A stretch of 53,696 bases of DNA from an uncultured Collinsella sp. (GCA_900541185.1 UQIQ01000006.1:1-53696); one strand, 5' to 3'. Counted from the stretch's first letter, positions 1 to 8,291 are shown. Translations and numbers: made by a program. The notes: generated by a model from the sequence alone, not told the origin.

Positions 1-498
1 CTCACCGACACCACCGTCGGCAGCGGCTGCACCATCGATGAAACCATCGCCGTCGAGGCCGTCATCGAGAACGGCGTCGACTGCGGCCCGCGCGCCTACC
101 TGCGCCCGGGCACCCACATGCTCGACGGTTCCAAGGCCGGCACGCACGTGGAGATCAAGAAGTCCACAATCGGCGAGGGCTCCAAGGTGCCGCACCTGTC
201 CTACATCGGCGATACCACCATGGGCTCCGGCGTCAACGTGGGCGCGGGCTCCATCACCTGCAACTACGATGGCGTACACAAGCACAAGACCGTCATCGGC
301 AAGGATGCCTTCATCGGCTCCGACACCATGATGGTCGCGCCCGCCCAGATTGGCGACGGCGCGCTCGTGGCCGCCGGCTCCGTCATCACCGAGCCGGTCC
401 CGGCAGACGCACTTGGCCTGGGTCGTGCCCGCCAGGTAAATATTGAGGGCTGGGCCGCCGATTATCGCCGCCGTCTGCACGAGGACGACGAGGTATAA
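1..498 (+). CDS. glmU: GlmU, C-terminal part (partial at window start)
   Basis: Bifunctional N-acetylglucosamine-1-phosphate uridylyltransferase / glucosamine-1-phosphate acetyltransferase, which makes UDP-GlcNAc for peptidoglycan. The window opens inside the gene; the last 165 codons are present in frame 1. What remains is the left-handed beta-helix acetyltransferase domain, with hexapeptide-type repeats (VNVGAGSITCNYDG, STIGEGSKV), the RPGTHM segment and the conserved lysine-rich strand HVEIKKST. The uridylyltransferase half lies upstream of the window. A hairpin terminator follows the stop at 516-550, and prs starts 193 nt downstream in the same direction, an order common in Gram-positive bacteria. 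Confidence 0.96.
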   Translation, partial: LTDTTVGSGCTIDETIAVEAVIENGVDCGPRAYLRPGTHMLDGSKAGTHVEIKKSTIGEGSKVPHLSYIGDTTMGSGVNVGAGSITCNYDGVHKHKTVIGKDAFIGSDTMMVAPAQIGDGALVAAGSVITEPVPADALGLGRARQVNIEGWAADYRRRLHEDDEV

Positions 499-515
499 CG
501 TTTTACCAAGCATCT

Positions 516-550
516 AAGGAGCTGTTCCCATGGGGGCGGCTCCTTTTTTC
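516..550 (+). terminator. Rho-independent terminator after glmU
   Basis: The arms AAGGAGC and GCTCCTT pair around a GC-rich loop and are followed by a T-run. It lies 18 nt after the glmU stop, so prs probably has its own promoter. Confidence 0.8.
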
Positions 551-690
551 TATCGTGACCTGCGCGACAGGATGAGTGGTCGGTTCGTGTCCGTTGACGG
601 TAAAGACGTTATCAAGACCCGATTAACCCCGTCGCGCGGTTACAATGCAACAAGGCATCTATATGGCATTCGATATAAAGGAGAAGGGTA

Positions 691-1677
691 ATGCCGATTA
701 ATGATCCCGAGAAGTCGGAGAATATGCGCAAGTCCATCCGCGTGTATTCCGGTTCCTCCAACCGTCCCCTCGCTCAGAAGATCGCTGAGTACCTTGGGGT
801 CGAGCTTTCGGGCCTTACGCTAAAGCAGTTCGCCAATGGTGAGATTTACGCCCGCTACGACGAGACCGTCCGCGGCGCCGACGTCTTCCTGATTCAGTCC
901 GTGGCCGGCGGCAACGTCAACGACATGCTCATGGAGCTGCTCATCGCCACCGACGCTGCCAAGCGCGCATCCGCCCGCTCCATCACCGCCGTCATCACCC
1001 ACTACGGCTATGCCCGCCAGGACCGCAAGGCCGGCCCGCGCGAGCCCATCACCGCCCGCCTCGTCGCCAACCTGCTCGAGCGCGCTGGCGTCAACCGCAT
1101 CATCACCCTCGACCTGCACCAGGGCCAGATTCAGGGCTTCTTCGATATCCCGGTTAACCACCTGTCCGCGCTGCCGCTGTTTGGCCAGTACTACAACGAC
1201 ATGCACTTCGACACCGACAACCTGGTTGTCGTCTCCCCCGATGTGGGCCGCGCCAAGGCCGCCAAGAAGCTGTCCGACATGCTCGGCTGCGACCTGGCCA
1301 TCGCCCACAAGGGCCGTCCGCGCCACAACGCCGCCGAGGTCATGGGCATCATCGGTGACATCAAGGGCAAGACCTGCATCATCAACGACGACATGATCGA
1401 CACCGCTGGCACCCTGTGCGCCAACGTCAAGGAGCTCAAGGCTATGGGCGCTGGCGACATCTACGTCTGCGCCACCCACGGCATCTTCTCCGGTCCGGCC
1501 ATCGAGCGTCTGAACGACGCCCCGATCGTCGAGTGCCTCGTCACCGACGCCATTCCCGTCGAGGTCGGCGGCAAAATCAAGACCATCTCGGTCGCCGAGG
1601 AGTTCGCTCAGGCCATCTCCGCCGTTTACCACGAGGAGCCCGTCTCCACGCTCGTCGGCGGCGACTTCGCGCTGTAA
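691..1677 (+). CDS. prs: Ribose-phosphate pyrophosphokinase
   Basis: Makes PRPP from ribose 5-phosphate and ATP in the cytosol, feeding the purine genes in this window (purF, purD, purE) as well as pyrimidine, His and Trp synthesis. The 328-aa length is normal for class I enzymes. Family motifs are visible: FANGEIYARYDETVRG, the ATP-loop region HYGYARQDRKAGPREPITA, DLHQGQIQGFF, and the PRPP-binding stretch IINDDMIDTAGT. The start at 691 is preceded by GGAGAAGGG. A second ATG at codon 12 (IRKS region) would remove a short non-conserved leader, so the start is slightly uncertain. Confidence 0.97.
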   Translation: MPINDPEKSENMRKSIRVYSGSSNRPLAQKIAEYLGVELSGLTLKQFANGEIYARYDETVRGADVFLIQSVAGGNVNDMLMELLIATDAAKRASARSITAVITHYGYARQDRKAGPREPITARLVANLLERAGVNRIITLDLHQGQIQGFFDIPVNHLSALPLFGQYYNDMHFDTDNLVVVSPDVGRAKAAKKLSDMLGCDLAIAHKGRPRHNAAEVMGIIGDIKGKTCIINDDMIDTAGTLCANVKELKAMGAGDIYVCATHGIFSGPAIERLNDAPIVECLVTDAIPVEVGGKIKTISVAEEFAQAISAVYHEEPVSTLVGGDFAL

Positions 1678-1710
1678 TCCAGCGTGCATCTCATCATCTT
1701 TGGTGTTTTT

Positions 1711-1743
1711 AAAGGGTCGGAAGCTCGCTTCCGACCCTTTTTC
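1711..1743 (+). terminator. Terminator after prs
   Basis: A 13-bp stem (AAAGGGTCGGAAG with its complement) and a short loop are followed by a T-run, 33 nt after the prs stop. Confidence 0.9.
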
Positions 1744-1763
1744 TACCCCTCGACAACCTTCCC

Positions 1764-1965
1764 TGGACAATTAGTTCAGATACGTATTTTTTTAAAGCTC
1801 CAAAGGCCGTTCTGAGCCTTCTGAGCTCCCCGGCGAACGCCATACTGCCCAAAGCTCATCGCTTTCGAGTACGACCGCCGCATATTTACCCTCAAATCGC
1901 CCTCGAAAGCCCTTAGAAACGCCTCGAACGCCCGCCGTCTTATACGTATCTGAACTAACTGTCCA
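1764..1965. repeat. MITE-like element 1, 23-bp terminal inverted repeats
   Basis: A 202-bp segment bounded by 23-bp terminal inverted repeats beginning TGGACAATTAGTTCA at 1764 and ending with the complement at 1943-1965. The two arms differ at one base. The interior codes for nothing convincing; short minus-strand reading frames cross it but have no ribosome site. The same 23-bp termini bound a second element at 3290-3493. No target-site duplication is evident. A non-autonomous mobile element is the simplest reading. A structured RNA or insulator is possible. Confidence 0.7.
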
Positions 1966-2128
1966 GTAGCTATCGTCAACCTTCGCGGCAGAGCTCAATT
2001 TCCTGCAATCCCCTCAACCGATTCCACCGATTTCATAACACCCAGCCGTTCATGGCGCGCAGCGCCCCGCTGAGCGAAAAGAACGGTATGGCGGTCGCAT
2101 TCTGCCGCCAACTTAGTACGTTATAGCT

Positions 2129-3256
2129 ATGACGACCGTGATTTCACATCTCTCCGCCCTCCGCGCAATTCGTCGCGCACGACGGGCGTACTCTGCCCTA
2201 CCCTGGGACTCCGTTGATAGTGAACAGCAAGCACAGGCCTTGGCTAGCTGCATTCCCAATAATGACGCGATAGACTTTGGCGCACTTTCGATACTCGATG
2301 CCTGGAATGAAGATGATTCCGAACTACTCGATCTTCTCGTTTCAGACGAAGACAACAGACGCCCCGACAAGCGGCTTCTTCAGCATATTCTCACCGCTCC
2401 GCTTCCTGAAGGTGCAATTATGCACGTCGAGGCCGACATCTACGCAACGTCTCCTGCCGTGACAGCCATGCTTTGTTCCAAAAATGAATCAGTCGCCAAA
2501 ACCTTGATGCTTCTCATGGAACTGCTCGGAACCTACTCCCTTCCTCCCGGGGCAACATACCCCATTGCCCATGACGACATCTGGCCCAAGGGCGATGGCT
2601 GCGCAGCGACGGGCGATCTTGATTGCTTGGGCAACCAGTCGGTGGTCGAGCAACAGAACGAAACCCGCTATGAACAGGCACACTACAAATGCGAGCCCGC
2701 CACAACTATCGAAGAGCTTGAGGCGGTTGCACGCTTCGCCAAAAGTAGCTCATACACATCGTTTCGCACGGCAGTCAAACTTGCCCGACCCGGATCTGCA
2801 TCCCCAGCCGAATCCCTAATGTTTGCCGTTCTCGGAGCGCCCATGCGCTTTGGAGGATTCGGATGTTGCAGTCTGCCCATGGGAGGCCTGCTACTCAACT
2901 ATCGAATCGACTTCGACACTCTTGCGGTCAACATGTCCTCGGGCATCCCCTATGCCATCTGCGACCTATATTGCCCGGCAGCCGGAGTCGACAACGAATA
3001 CAACGGAATTGGGCATGAGCTTCAAAACGCTCGCATCCACGATGGCAATCGAAATAATGGCCTCAAGGCAATGGGCATCCACGTCCTGGTTATCAATCGC
3101 GACCAAATGAAAGACCTTGTTGCACTCGAAGCCTTCGCCCAAACGATGCATCGACTCGCGGGAGTCCGATTCCGATACCGTATCAAGGGCTATCGCAAGC
3201 GTCAGGCCGCTTGGCTCAACGCTCTGCGGGCCGGAATCGGCCTTGCGCCGGTCTAA
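2129..3256 (+). CDS. Accessory protein with possible PD-(D/E)XK-like (DUF559/Vsr-type) C-terminal domain
   Basis: 375 aa, function not established. The N-terminal two thirds has no motif I recognise. Residues 279-320 carry a spaced pattern (D279, E290, N292-G293, H296, D305, R308, G316, V319-L320) that resembles the DLY..EYDG..H....D..R...L...G..VL signature of DUF559/Vsr-type nuclease folds. A SPAE segment at 225-228 and LLNYR at 255-259 precede it, as in actinobacterial relatives from memory. Base composition is lower in GC than the neighbours and codon use is mixed, suggesting transfer. There is no good Shine-Dalgarno before the 2129 ATG. The gene is bracketed by two TIR elements sharing the same ends. 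Nuclease function is inference. Confidence 0.65.
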   Translation: MTTVISHLSALRAIRRARRAYSALPWDSVDSEQQAQALASCIPNNDAIDFGALSILDAWNEDDSELLDLLVSDEDNRRPDKRLLQHILTAPLPEGAIMHVEADIYATSPAVTAMLCSKNESVAKTLMLLMELLGTYSLPPGATYPIAHDDIWPKGDGCAATGDLDCLGNQSVVEQQNETRYEQAHYKCEPATTIEELEAVARFAKSSSYTSFRTAVKLARPGSASPAESLMFAVLGAPMRFGGFGCCSLPMGGLLLNYRIDFDTLAVNMSSGIPYAICDLYCPAAGVDNEYNGIGHELQNARIHDGNRNNGLKAMGIHVLVINRDQMKDLVALEAFAQTMHRLAGVRFRYRIKGYRKRQAAWLNALRAGIGLAPV

Positions 3257-3289
3257 ACGGCGAATCACCCGCGCGCCGCCGAACAGGAC

Positions 3290-3493
3290 TGGACAGTTAG
3301 TTCAGATACGTATAGATGGACACATTGAATTAGGCTGTTTTGCAGCTATCTCTATACCATTCGCCCTATTTGAAGGCAGGGTAGACTTCAAAACAGCGCC
3401 ATATGGACTAACTAAAGCTCCGAAACAACGTATCGGCATTGAATTGAGCACTTCGAGTCCTCAGAACTTATACGTATCTGAACTAACTGTCCA
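3290..3493. repeat. MITE-like element 2, perfect 23-bp terminal inverted repeats
   Basis: 204 bp bounded by perfect 23-bp inverted repeats (left arm 3290-3312, starting TGGACAGTTAGTTCA; right arm 3471-3493). The termini match those of element 1 apart from one base in its left arm. The interiors are largely different, sharing only short words such as TAAAGCTCC. It lies between the putative nuclease gene and pth and leaves no obvious target duplication. Confidence 0.72.
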
Positions 3494-3607
3494 CCTCTGA
3501 TTTCGACGGCCGTCCAAACGCCCCTAAACGCCCTCAATTACCCTCCATTTGACAGCGGCAACAGGGTCGCTCACCATAGCAGGCGACAAATCAACGAAAG
3601 GATGAAC

Positions 3608-4237
3608 ATGGCAGCTGCACAGCCGCTTAAGATTCGCATGGTTGCCGGACTTGGCAACCCTGGCGAGGAATATGCCGAGACCCGTCACAACGCTGGTTTC
3701 AAAGCAATCGACGAGCTGGCCCGTCAGGCCGGCGTCACGTACTGGAAAAACCAAGCAGGCGCCGAGGTCGCGCTCATCAATATCAACGATGCTGAGGAAG
3801 AGGGTGGCAAGCGCCAGATTGTGCTGGTCAAGCCGCAGTCGTACATGAATACCTCGGGCGGCCCCATCTCCAAGCTCTGTCGCGAGTACAAGATCAAGGC
3901 CGAGGAGCTGCTCGTAATCCACGACGAGCTCGATATTCCCGCCGGCGACGTGCGTGTTAAGGTGGGCGGCGGCCATGCCGGTCACAACGGCCTGCGTTCC
4001 ATCATCGACAAGATGGGCAGCCGCGACTTCAGCCGCATCCGCACCGGCATCGGCAACCCTCCCGGCAAGATGGCCGTCGCCGACTACGTTCTTAAGCAGC
4101 TGCGCGCCCGCGAGGCCGAGGATTTCCAGGACACCTGCGCCCGCGCGGCCGACGCCGCCGGCCTGGCGATCGTGCACGGCGTGGTTTATGCCCGCGACCA
4201 TGTCAACGGCGCCGCCTCCGCCAACGGCAAGCACTAA
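3608..4237 (+). CDS. pth: Peptidyl-tRNA hydrolase
   Basis: Releases tRNA from prematurely dropped peptidyl-tRNA, recycling tRNA during translation. 209 aa from the ATG at 3608; the ATG at 3602 overlaps the Shine-Dalgarno GAAAGGA, so 3608 is preferred. Family motifs: GLGNPGEEYAETRHNAGF with the catalytic His, KPQSYMNTSGG, HDELDIPAGDVRVKVGGGHAGHNGLRS and RIRTGIGNP. Length is typical. It stands alone, between MITE-like element 2 and the 4251-4427 repeat. Confidence 0.97.
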   Translation: MAAAQPLKIRMVAGLGNPGEEYAETRHNAGFKAIDELARQAGVTYWKNQAGAEVALININDAEEEGGKRQIVLVKPQSYMNTSGGPISKLCREYKIKAEELLVIHDELDIPAGDVRVKVGGGHAGHNGLRSIIDKMGSRDFSRIRTGIGNPPGKMAVADYVLKQLRAREAEDFQDTCARAADAAGLAIVHGVVYARDHVNGAASANGKH

Positions 4238-4250
4238 AACCTATCATTTA

Positions 4251-4281
4251 GGGACAGGTTTATTTTGGCAGGTTTTACCTG
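4251..4281 (+). repeat. GGGGACAG-type palindromic repeat, copy A
   Basis: Begins GGGACAGGTTTATTTTGGCA and runs into a small GCAGGT/ACCTGC hairpin. A diverged copy lies inverted at 4393-4427 and a close copy lies at 15341-15374, identifying a dispersed intergenic family. Confidence 0.7.
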
Positions 4282-4343
4282 CGGAAACGCCCCAGTTGCG
4301 GCATCGCAATCAACCGCGCGCCGACATACATGCACAGCACCCC

Positions 4344-4385
4344 AAAGGGGGCCGGCCTCATCACAACCCGAGGCCGGCCCCCTTT
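4344..4385 (+). terminator. Strong hairpin terminator after pth
   Basis: A 16-bp GC-rich stem (AAAGGGGGCCGGCCTC with its complement) around a 10-nt loop. It sits exactly between the two inverted repeat copies at 4251 and 4393. The T-run is short, so the efficiency is uncertain. Confidence 0.7.
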
Positions 4386-4392
4386 GCCGTTT

Positions 4393-4427
4393 TACCTGAT
4401 AAAACCGACCAAAATAAACCTCTCCCC
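4393..4427 (-). repeat. GGGGACAG-type palindromic repeat, copy B (inverted, diverged)
   Basis: The minus strand reads GGGGAGAGGTTTATTTTGGT and then a CGGTTTTATC segment. It mirrors copy A across the terminator at 4344-4385, making a 177-bp composite palindrome. Confidence 0.6.
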
Positions 4428-4611
4428 CTTTGGTAGGCCAAAGTGGATAAACCCTGCTCCCAACCGCCGAAGACACACGTAAGTGACATGTCCATGAGGG
4501 TATAATTTGCACCGTATGTCTGCACAACGCCTGTGCGCGTACGGTTTTATTCGGGCTACCGTCCATTTCCGTGGAGGCACGGTTCGGCGGCCCTAACAAG
4601 AGAGGGGTTCT

Positions 4612-5451
4612 ATGTATAAGATCCTGGAGAAGACGCAGTTCTCGGAGAAGGTGTTCAAGTTCCGCATCGAGGCGCCCGCAATCGCCAAGCATGCGCACGC
4701 TGGACAGTTCCTCATGGTTCGCGCCAACGAGACGGGCGAGCGTGTCCCGTTTACCCTGGCCGGCTGGAACGGTGACGAGGGCTGGGTCGAGTTCATCTTC
4801 ATGGTGATCGGCAAGACCACCGAGATGCTTTCCACCTACGAGGCCGGCGAGTCACTGCGCGACGTCGTGGGCCCGCTGGGCGTTCCCACCGAGATGGCCG
4901 AGGGCCCCTGCGCCGTCATTGGCGGCGGCGTCGGCTTGGCAATTGCCTTCCCGGTCGCCAAGCACCTGGTCGAGACCGGCCACGAGGTGCACGCCATCAT
5001 GGGCGCCCGCACCAAGGACCTCCTGCTCATGGAGGACCAGTTCCGCGAGCTCCTCGACGAGGACCACATCCACATCACCACCGACGACGGCTCCTACGGC
5101 GAGCAGGGCGTTGTTACCGCTCCGCTGGATCGCCTGCTGCAGGACAAGGCCGTGAGCCAGGTCTTCTGCGTCGGCCCCGTTCCGATGATGAAGTTCTCGA
5201 CCCTCACCGCCCAGAAGTACGACACCCCCATCACCGCGTCCCTCAACCCCATCATGGTTGACGGCACCGGCATGTGCGGCTGCTGCCGCGTCGAGGTGGG
5301 CGGCGTGACCAAGTTCGCTTGCGTCGACGGCCCCGACTTCGATGCCACCCTGGTCGACTGGGATGACCTTCGTGCCCGCCAGGCCGCTTACCGTTCCGAA
5401 GAGGGCGAGTCCCTCAAGGCCTATGAGGAAAAGAGCTGCGCATGCCACTAG
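4612..5451 (+). CDS. nfnA: FAD/NAD-binding [2Fe-2S] oxidoreductase subunit, NfnA/SudB-like
   Basis: 279 aa, small subunit of an NADH-dependent reduced ferredoxin:NADP+ oxidoreductase or sulfide dehydrogenase type complex; also related to PyrK (dihydroorotate dehydrogenase electron-transfer subunit). The N-terminal FAD-binding barrel has RVPFTLAGW. A nucleotide-binding GGGVGLAIAFPVA follows near residue 103. The C-terminal iron-sulfur site is GTGMCGCCRVEVGG plus a downstream Cys (FACVDGPDF). The Shine-Dalgarno is AGAGAGGGG. It overlaps the next gene by 10 nt, so the two are coupled. Pairing with an NfnB-like subunit rather than PyrD favours Nfn over PyrK. A TATAAT hexamer at 4501-4506 may be the -10 box, but I see no matching -35. 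Confidence 0.88.
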   Translation: MYKILEKTQFSEKVFKFRIEAPAIAKHAHAGQFLMVRANETGERVPFTLAGWNGDEGWVEFIFMVIGKTTEMLSTYEAGESLRDVVGPLGVPTEMAEGPCAVIGGGVGLAIAFPVAKHLVETGHEVHAIMGARTKDLLLMEDQFRELLDEDHIHITTDDGSYGEQGVVTAPLDRLLQDKAVSQVFCVGPVPMMKFSTLTAQKYDTPITASLNPIMVDGTGMCGCCRVEVGGVTKFACVDGPDFDATLVDWDDLRARQAAYRSEEGESLKAYEEKSCACH

Positions 5452-6851
5452 TTAACGGTCGTTTCGTTGCCGATATGAAGTCGCCCCGTACCCCCGATAA
5501 CGAGGAGCCGGCTGCCGAGCGTGCCTGCGACTTCCGCCCCGTCGACAAGGGCTTCACCGAGGAGATGGCGCTGGCCGAGGCCGAGCGCTGCCTCAACTGC
5601 AAGAAGCCGTTCTGTGTTGAGGGCTGCCCCGTCAACATCAACATCCCCCGCTTTATCGAGCAGATCCGCGAGAAGGACTTCGGCGGCGCTCTCGATACCA
5701 TCCGCGAGGACTCCATGCTTCCCGCCATCTGCGGCCGTGTCTGCCCGCAGGAGAACCAGTGCGAGGGCAAGTGCATCCGTGGTAAGAAATCCGAGCCCGT
5801 GGCCATCGGCCAGCTCGAGCGCTTCCTGGGTGACCGCCCCGAGCTCGCCTCCACGCCCAAGATGGCCCCCAAGAACGGCAAGAAGGTCGCCGTCGTCGGC
5901 TCTGGCCCGTCCGGCATCACCTGCGCCGGCGAGCTCGCCCGCAACGGCTTTGACGTCACCGTCTTTGAGGCCTTCTTCACCGGCGGCGGCGTGCTGGTCT
6001 ACGGCATCCCCGAGTTCCGTCTGCCCAAGGCAGTCGTCAAGCGCGAGATCGACGGCCTGGAGGACATGGGCGTCAAGTTTGAGTACAACTCCGTCGTGGG
6101 CAACATGGCCACGGCCGAGGAGCTGTTCGAGCAGGGCTTCGACGCCATCTACGTGGCGACCGGCGCTGGCCTGCCCAAGTTCCTCAACGTCCCCGGCGAG
6201 AACCTGCCCAACGTCTTCTTCGCAAACGAGTACCTCACCCGCGTGAACCTGATGAAGGCCAACAAGTTCCCCGAGTACGACACCCCCACCAAGCACGGCA
6301 AGAACGTCGTCGTCTTTGGTGGCGGCAACGTGGCTATGGACGCCGTCCGTACCGCCAAGCGCCTGGGCGCCGAGCACGCCATCATCGCCTATCGTCGTAC
6401 CGAGGACGAGATGCCCTGCCGTCGCGCCGAGCTGCACCATGCCAAGGCCGAGGGCGTCGAGGTTCTGCCGCTCGTTTCCCCGCTCGAGTTTGTCGCTGGC
6501 GAGGACGGCTCCGTGTGCGCCGTCAAGGTCCAGAAGATGGAGCTCGGCGAGCCCGACGAGTCCGGCCGTCGTCGCCCGGTGCCCATCGAGGGCGCCATCG
6601 AGGAGATTCCCTGCGACGTCGCAATCTCGGCTATCGGTACCAACGCCAACCCCTTCGCAAAGAAGATCGGCGGCAAGATGGAGCTCAACAAGTGGGGCTA
6701 CATCATCGCCGACGAGGAGACCGGCCAGACCACCGATCCCCGCATCTGGGCCGGCGGCGACATCGTCACCGGTGCCGCTACGGTCATTCTGGCGATGGGC
6801 GCCGGCAAGAAGGCCGCCGCTTCCATCACCAAGAGCCTGCTGGGCGAGTAA
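5442..6851 (+). CDS. nfnB: NADP-binding flavoprotein, NfnB / glutamate-synthase small-subunit-like
   Basis: 469 aa. The N-terminal domain binds two [4Fe-4S] clusters through CLNCKKPFCVEGCP and CGRVCPQENQCEGKC. It is followed by an FAD site GSGPSGITCAGELAR and a second dinucleotide site GGGNVAMDAVRTAKRLGAE. The C-terminal GGDIVTGAATVILAMGAGKKAA closes the FAD site. With the preceding gene it likely forms the electron-bifurcating NADPH/NADH/ferredoxin enzyme of anaerobes. It is often annotated gltD or gltA, but there is no glutamate synthase large subunit here, so Nfn is preferred. Confidence 0.9.
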   Translation: MPLVNGRFVADMKSPRTPDNEEPAAERACDFRPVDKGFTEEMALAEAERCLNCKKPFCVEGCPVNINIPRFIEQIREKDFGGALDTIREDSMLPAICGRVCPQENQCEGKCIRGKKSEPVAIGQLERFLGDRPELASTPKMAPKNGKKVAVVGSGPSGITCAGELARNGFDVTVFEAFFTGGGVLVYGIPEFRLPKAVVKREIDGLEDMGVKFEYNSVVGNMATAEELFEQGFDAIYVATGAGLPKFLNVPGENLPNVFFANEYLTRVNLMKANKFPEYDTPTKHGKNVVVFGGGNVAMDAVRTAKRLGAEHAIIAYRRTEDEMPCRRAELHHAKAEGVEVLPLVSPLEFVAGEDGSVCAVKVQKMELGEPDESGRRRPVPIEGAIEEIPCDVAISAIGTNANPFAKKIGGKMELNKWGYIIADEETGQTTDPRIWAGGDIVTGAATVILAMGAGKKAAASITKSLLGE

Positions 6852-6879
6852 TCACCCTCAACGCTAGCCATCAAACGGC

Positions 6880-6918
6880 AAAGTCCCCGTCGAGCACACG
6901 CCCGGCGGGGACTTTTTC
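6880..6918 (+). terminator. Terminator after nfnAB
   Basis: AAAGTCCCCG pairs with CGGGGACTTT across a 16-nt loop and is followed by TTC. It lies 28 nt after the stop. Confidence 0.88.
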
Positions 6919-6977
6919 TATGCCGATCGCCCGACCACCACGATGGGGACAGGCACCTTTGTGATGGTTTTGGTCGG

Positions 6978-7601
6978 TTAGCCTTCGAGCTGCGCCACCT
7001 TGTAGCGGTAGGCAGCGGCGATAACGTCTTTACAACCCTCGCGGCCCAGCTTGGCGCGGTTGACGACGATGTCCTTGCCGCTCGTCATCTTCCACTTACC
7101 GGCACTGTAGCGCTTATAGAACGCCTCGCGCGCCTTCTGCTGCTGTTTAACCAACTTGGCGCCCTTCTTTTTGTTGAGGCCGCGCTTTTTGCGCACGATC
7201 TCGACGCGGTCCTCAAAGGGAGCGGTCACCAACACGGCAATGTGGTTGTGGTTGTTACGCAACAGGTAATCGGACAGACGACCTTCGATAATGCAGCTCT
7301 CGGTCTCGCCCAGATCCAAAATCACCTGGCTCATCTTTTGGAACAACTTATCCGAGTACGAACGCGCATCGTAGCGGTCGGGCAGAAACGCCATGTTCTC
7401 CACGGCCAGACGCTCATCATAGGCGGCCATCTTATCGAGCGACTCGCCCGCGCGCAGCGACGCACGCACCAGCAGCTCGTTATCGTACAGCGGAATCCCC
7501 AACTCGTCGGCAAGCATGCGACCAATCTCGTGGCCCTCGGCGCCAAAGTCGCGCGCGATGGTAATGACCACAGGATTCTTCTTATTCTCCAGATCGCTCA
7601 T
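6978..7601 (-). CDS. Cytidylate kinase-like family protein
   Basis: 207 aa from the ATG at 7601, which has AAAGGA six nt upstream; a longer frame to 7646 would run into a palindrome and lacks a ribosome site. The N-terminus VVITIARDFGAEGHEIGRML is the phosphate-binding loop typical of the cytidylate-kinase-like family, followed by a basic middle (KKRGLNKKKGAKLVKQQQK) and a C-terminal SGKDIVVNRAKLG. The substrate is unknown; it is not the housekeeping Cmk. It is the last gene of the amino-acid ABC operon, 48 nt after a permease gene, with a palindrome at 7621-7645 between them. Confidence 0.85.
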   Translation of the reverse strand: MSDLENKKNPVVITIARDFGAEGHEIGRMLADELGIPLYDNELLVRASLRAGESLDKMAAYDERLAVENMAFLPDRYDARSYSDKLFQKMSQVILDLGETESCIIEGRLSDYLLRNNHNHIAVLVTAPFEDRVEIVRKKRGLNKKKGAKLVKQQQKAREAFYKRYSAGKWKMTSGKDIVVNRAKLGREGCKDVIAAAYRYKVAQLEG

Positions 7602-7620
7602 CGCGATTCCTTTCTCTATG

Positions 7621-7645
7621 TGACAAAGGGGCTGTCCCTTTGCCA
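7621..7645. repeat. Short palindrome between permease and kinase-like gene
   Basis: TGACAAAGGG and CCCTTTGCCA pair (one wobble) around GCTGT. The minus strand contains GGGACAG, linking it to the other intergenic GGGAC palindromes. It could attenuate read-through inside the operon. Confidence 0.55.
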
Positions 7646-7649
7646 CATT

Positions 7650-8288
7650 CTACGCTGCCACCATTCGCCTCTGATATGCGCGGACCAGCAGCGAGATACC
7701 AAAGTTGAGTACAAAGTACATCGCAAACACCAGGCCGTAGAGCATAAGCACCTGCGACAGGTCGATCGCGTGGGCCATCACGACGTTTGCCGTGTACATG
7801 AGCTCGGCCACGTTAATGCCCGAAAGATACGAGCTGTCCTTGATGACGGTCGTGCACTGGCTAAACAGCGCCGGAATGATCGTCTTAAACGTCTGCGGCA
7901 GAATGATGTAGCGCATGGTGGCAAAGAAGCCAAAGCCCTGGCTCTGCGCTGCCTCAAACTGGCCGCGCGGAATCGAGTTGAGGCCGCCGCGCACAATCTC
8001 GGCCATAACAGCGCTGGTAAACAGCGTAAAGGCGATGGTCGAAATCACAATGTCCAAACCCTGCACCGTAAAGTAGATAAAAAGGATCCACAGCAGGTTC
8101 GGCGTGCAACGGAACAGCTCGATATAGGCACTCACCAAAATACGGAACGGGCGGGGCGCATAGCTTTTAACAAGCGCCAGCACCGTGCCAAAGATGAGCG
8201 AGAAAAAGATCGACAGCGCCGAGATCTCGATCGTCTTAACAAAGCCGCCCCAAATGTAGAGCAGGTTGGACGCGTTGAAGATTTCCAT
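7650..8288 (-). CDS. Amino-acid ABC transporter permease (second)
   Basis: 212 aa, HisMQ/GlnP-type inner-membrane permease. It has several hydrophobic helices starting with ISALSIFFSLIFGTVLALV and the EAA-type cytoplasmic loop GQFEAAQSQGFGFFATMRYIILPQ, which contacts the ATPase. The start is 3 nt from the upstream permease stop, with a GAGGAGG site inside that gene. It probably heterodimerises with the 8292-9038 product. Confidence 0.93.
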   Translation of the reverse strand: MEIFNASNLLYIWGGFVKTIEISALSIFFSLIFGTVLALVKSYAPRPFRILVSAYIELFRCTPNLLWILFIYFTVQGLDIVISTIAFTLFTSAVMAEIVRGGLNSIPRGQFEAAQSQGFGFFATMRYIILPQTFKTIIPALFSQCTTVIKDSSYLSGINVAELMYTANVVMAHAIDLSQVLMLYGLVFAMYFVLNFGISLLVRAYQRRMVAA

Positions 8289-8291
8289 GCG

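Noticed and set aside
1776..1998. Small minus-strand ORFs (67-68 codons) inside MITE-like element 1
   Set aside because: They extend through the terminal repeat, lack ribosome sites, and are not shared with element 2.
4612..5451. Calling this gene pyrK (dihydroorotate dehydrogenase electron-transfer subunit)
   Set aside because: No pyrD is adjacent. The overlapping partner is an NfnB/GltD-type flavoprotein, which fits Nfn/Sud better.
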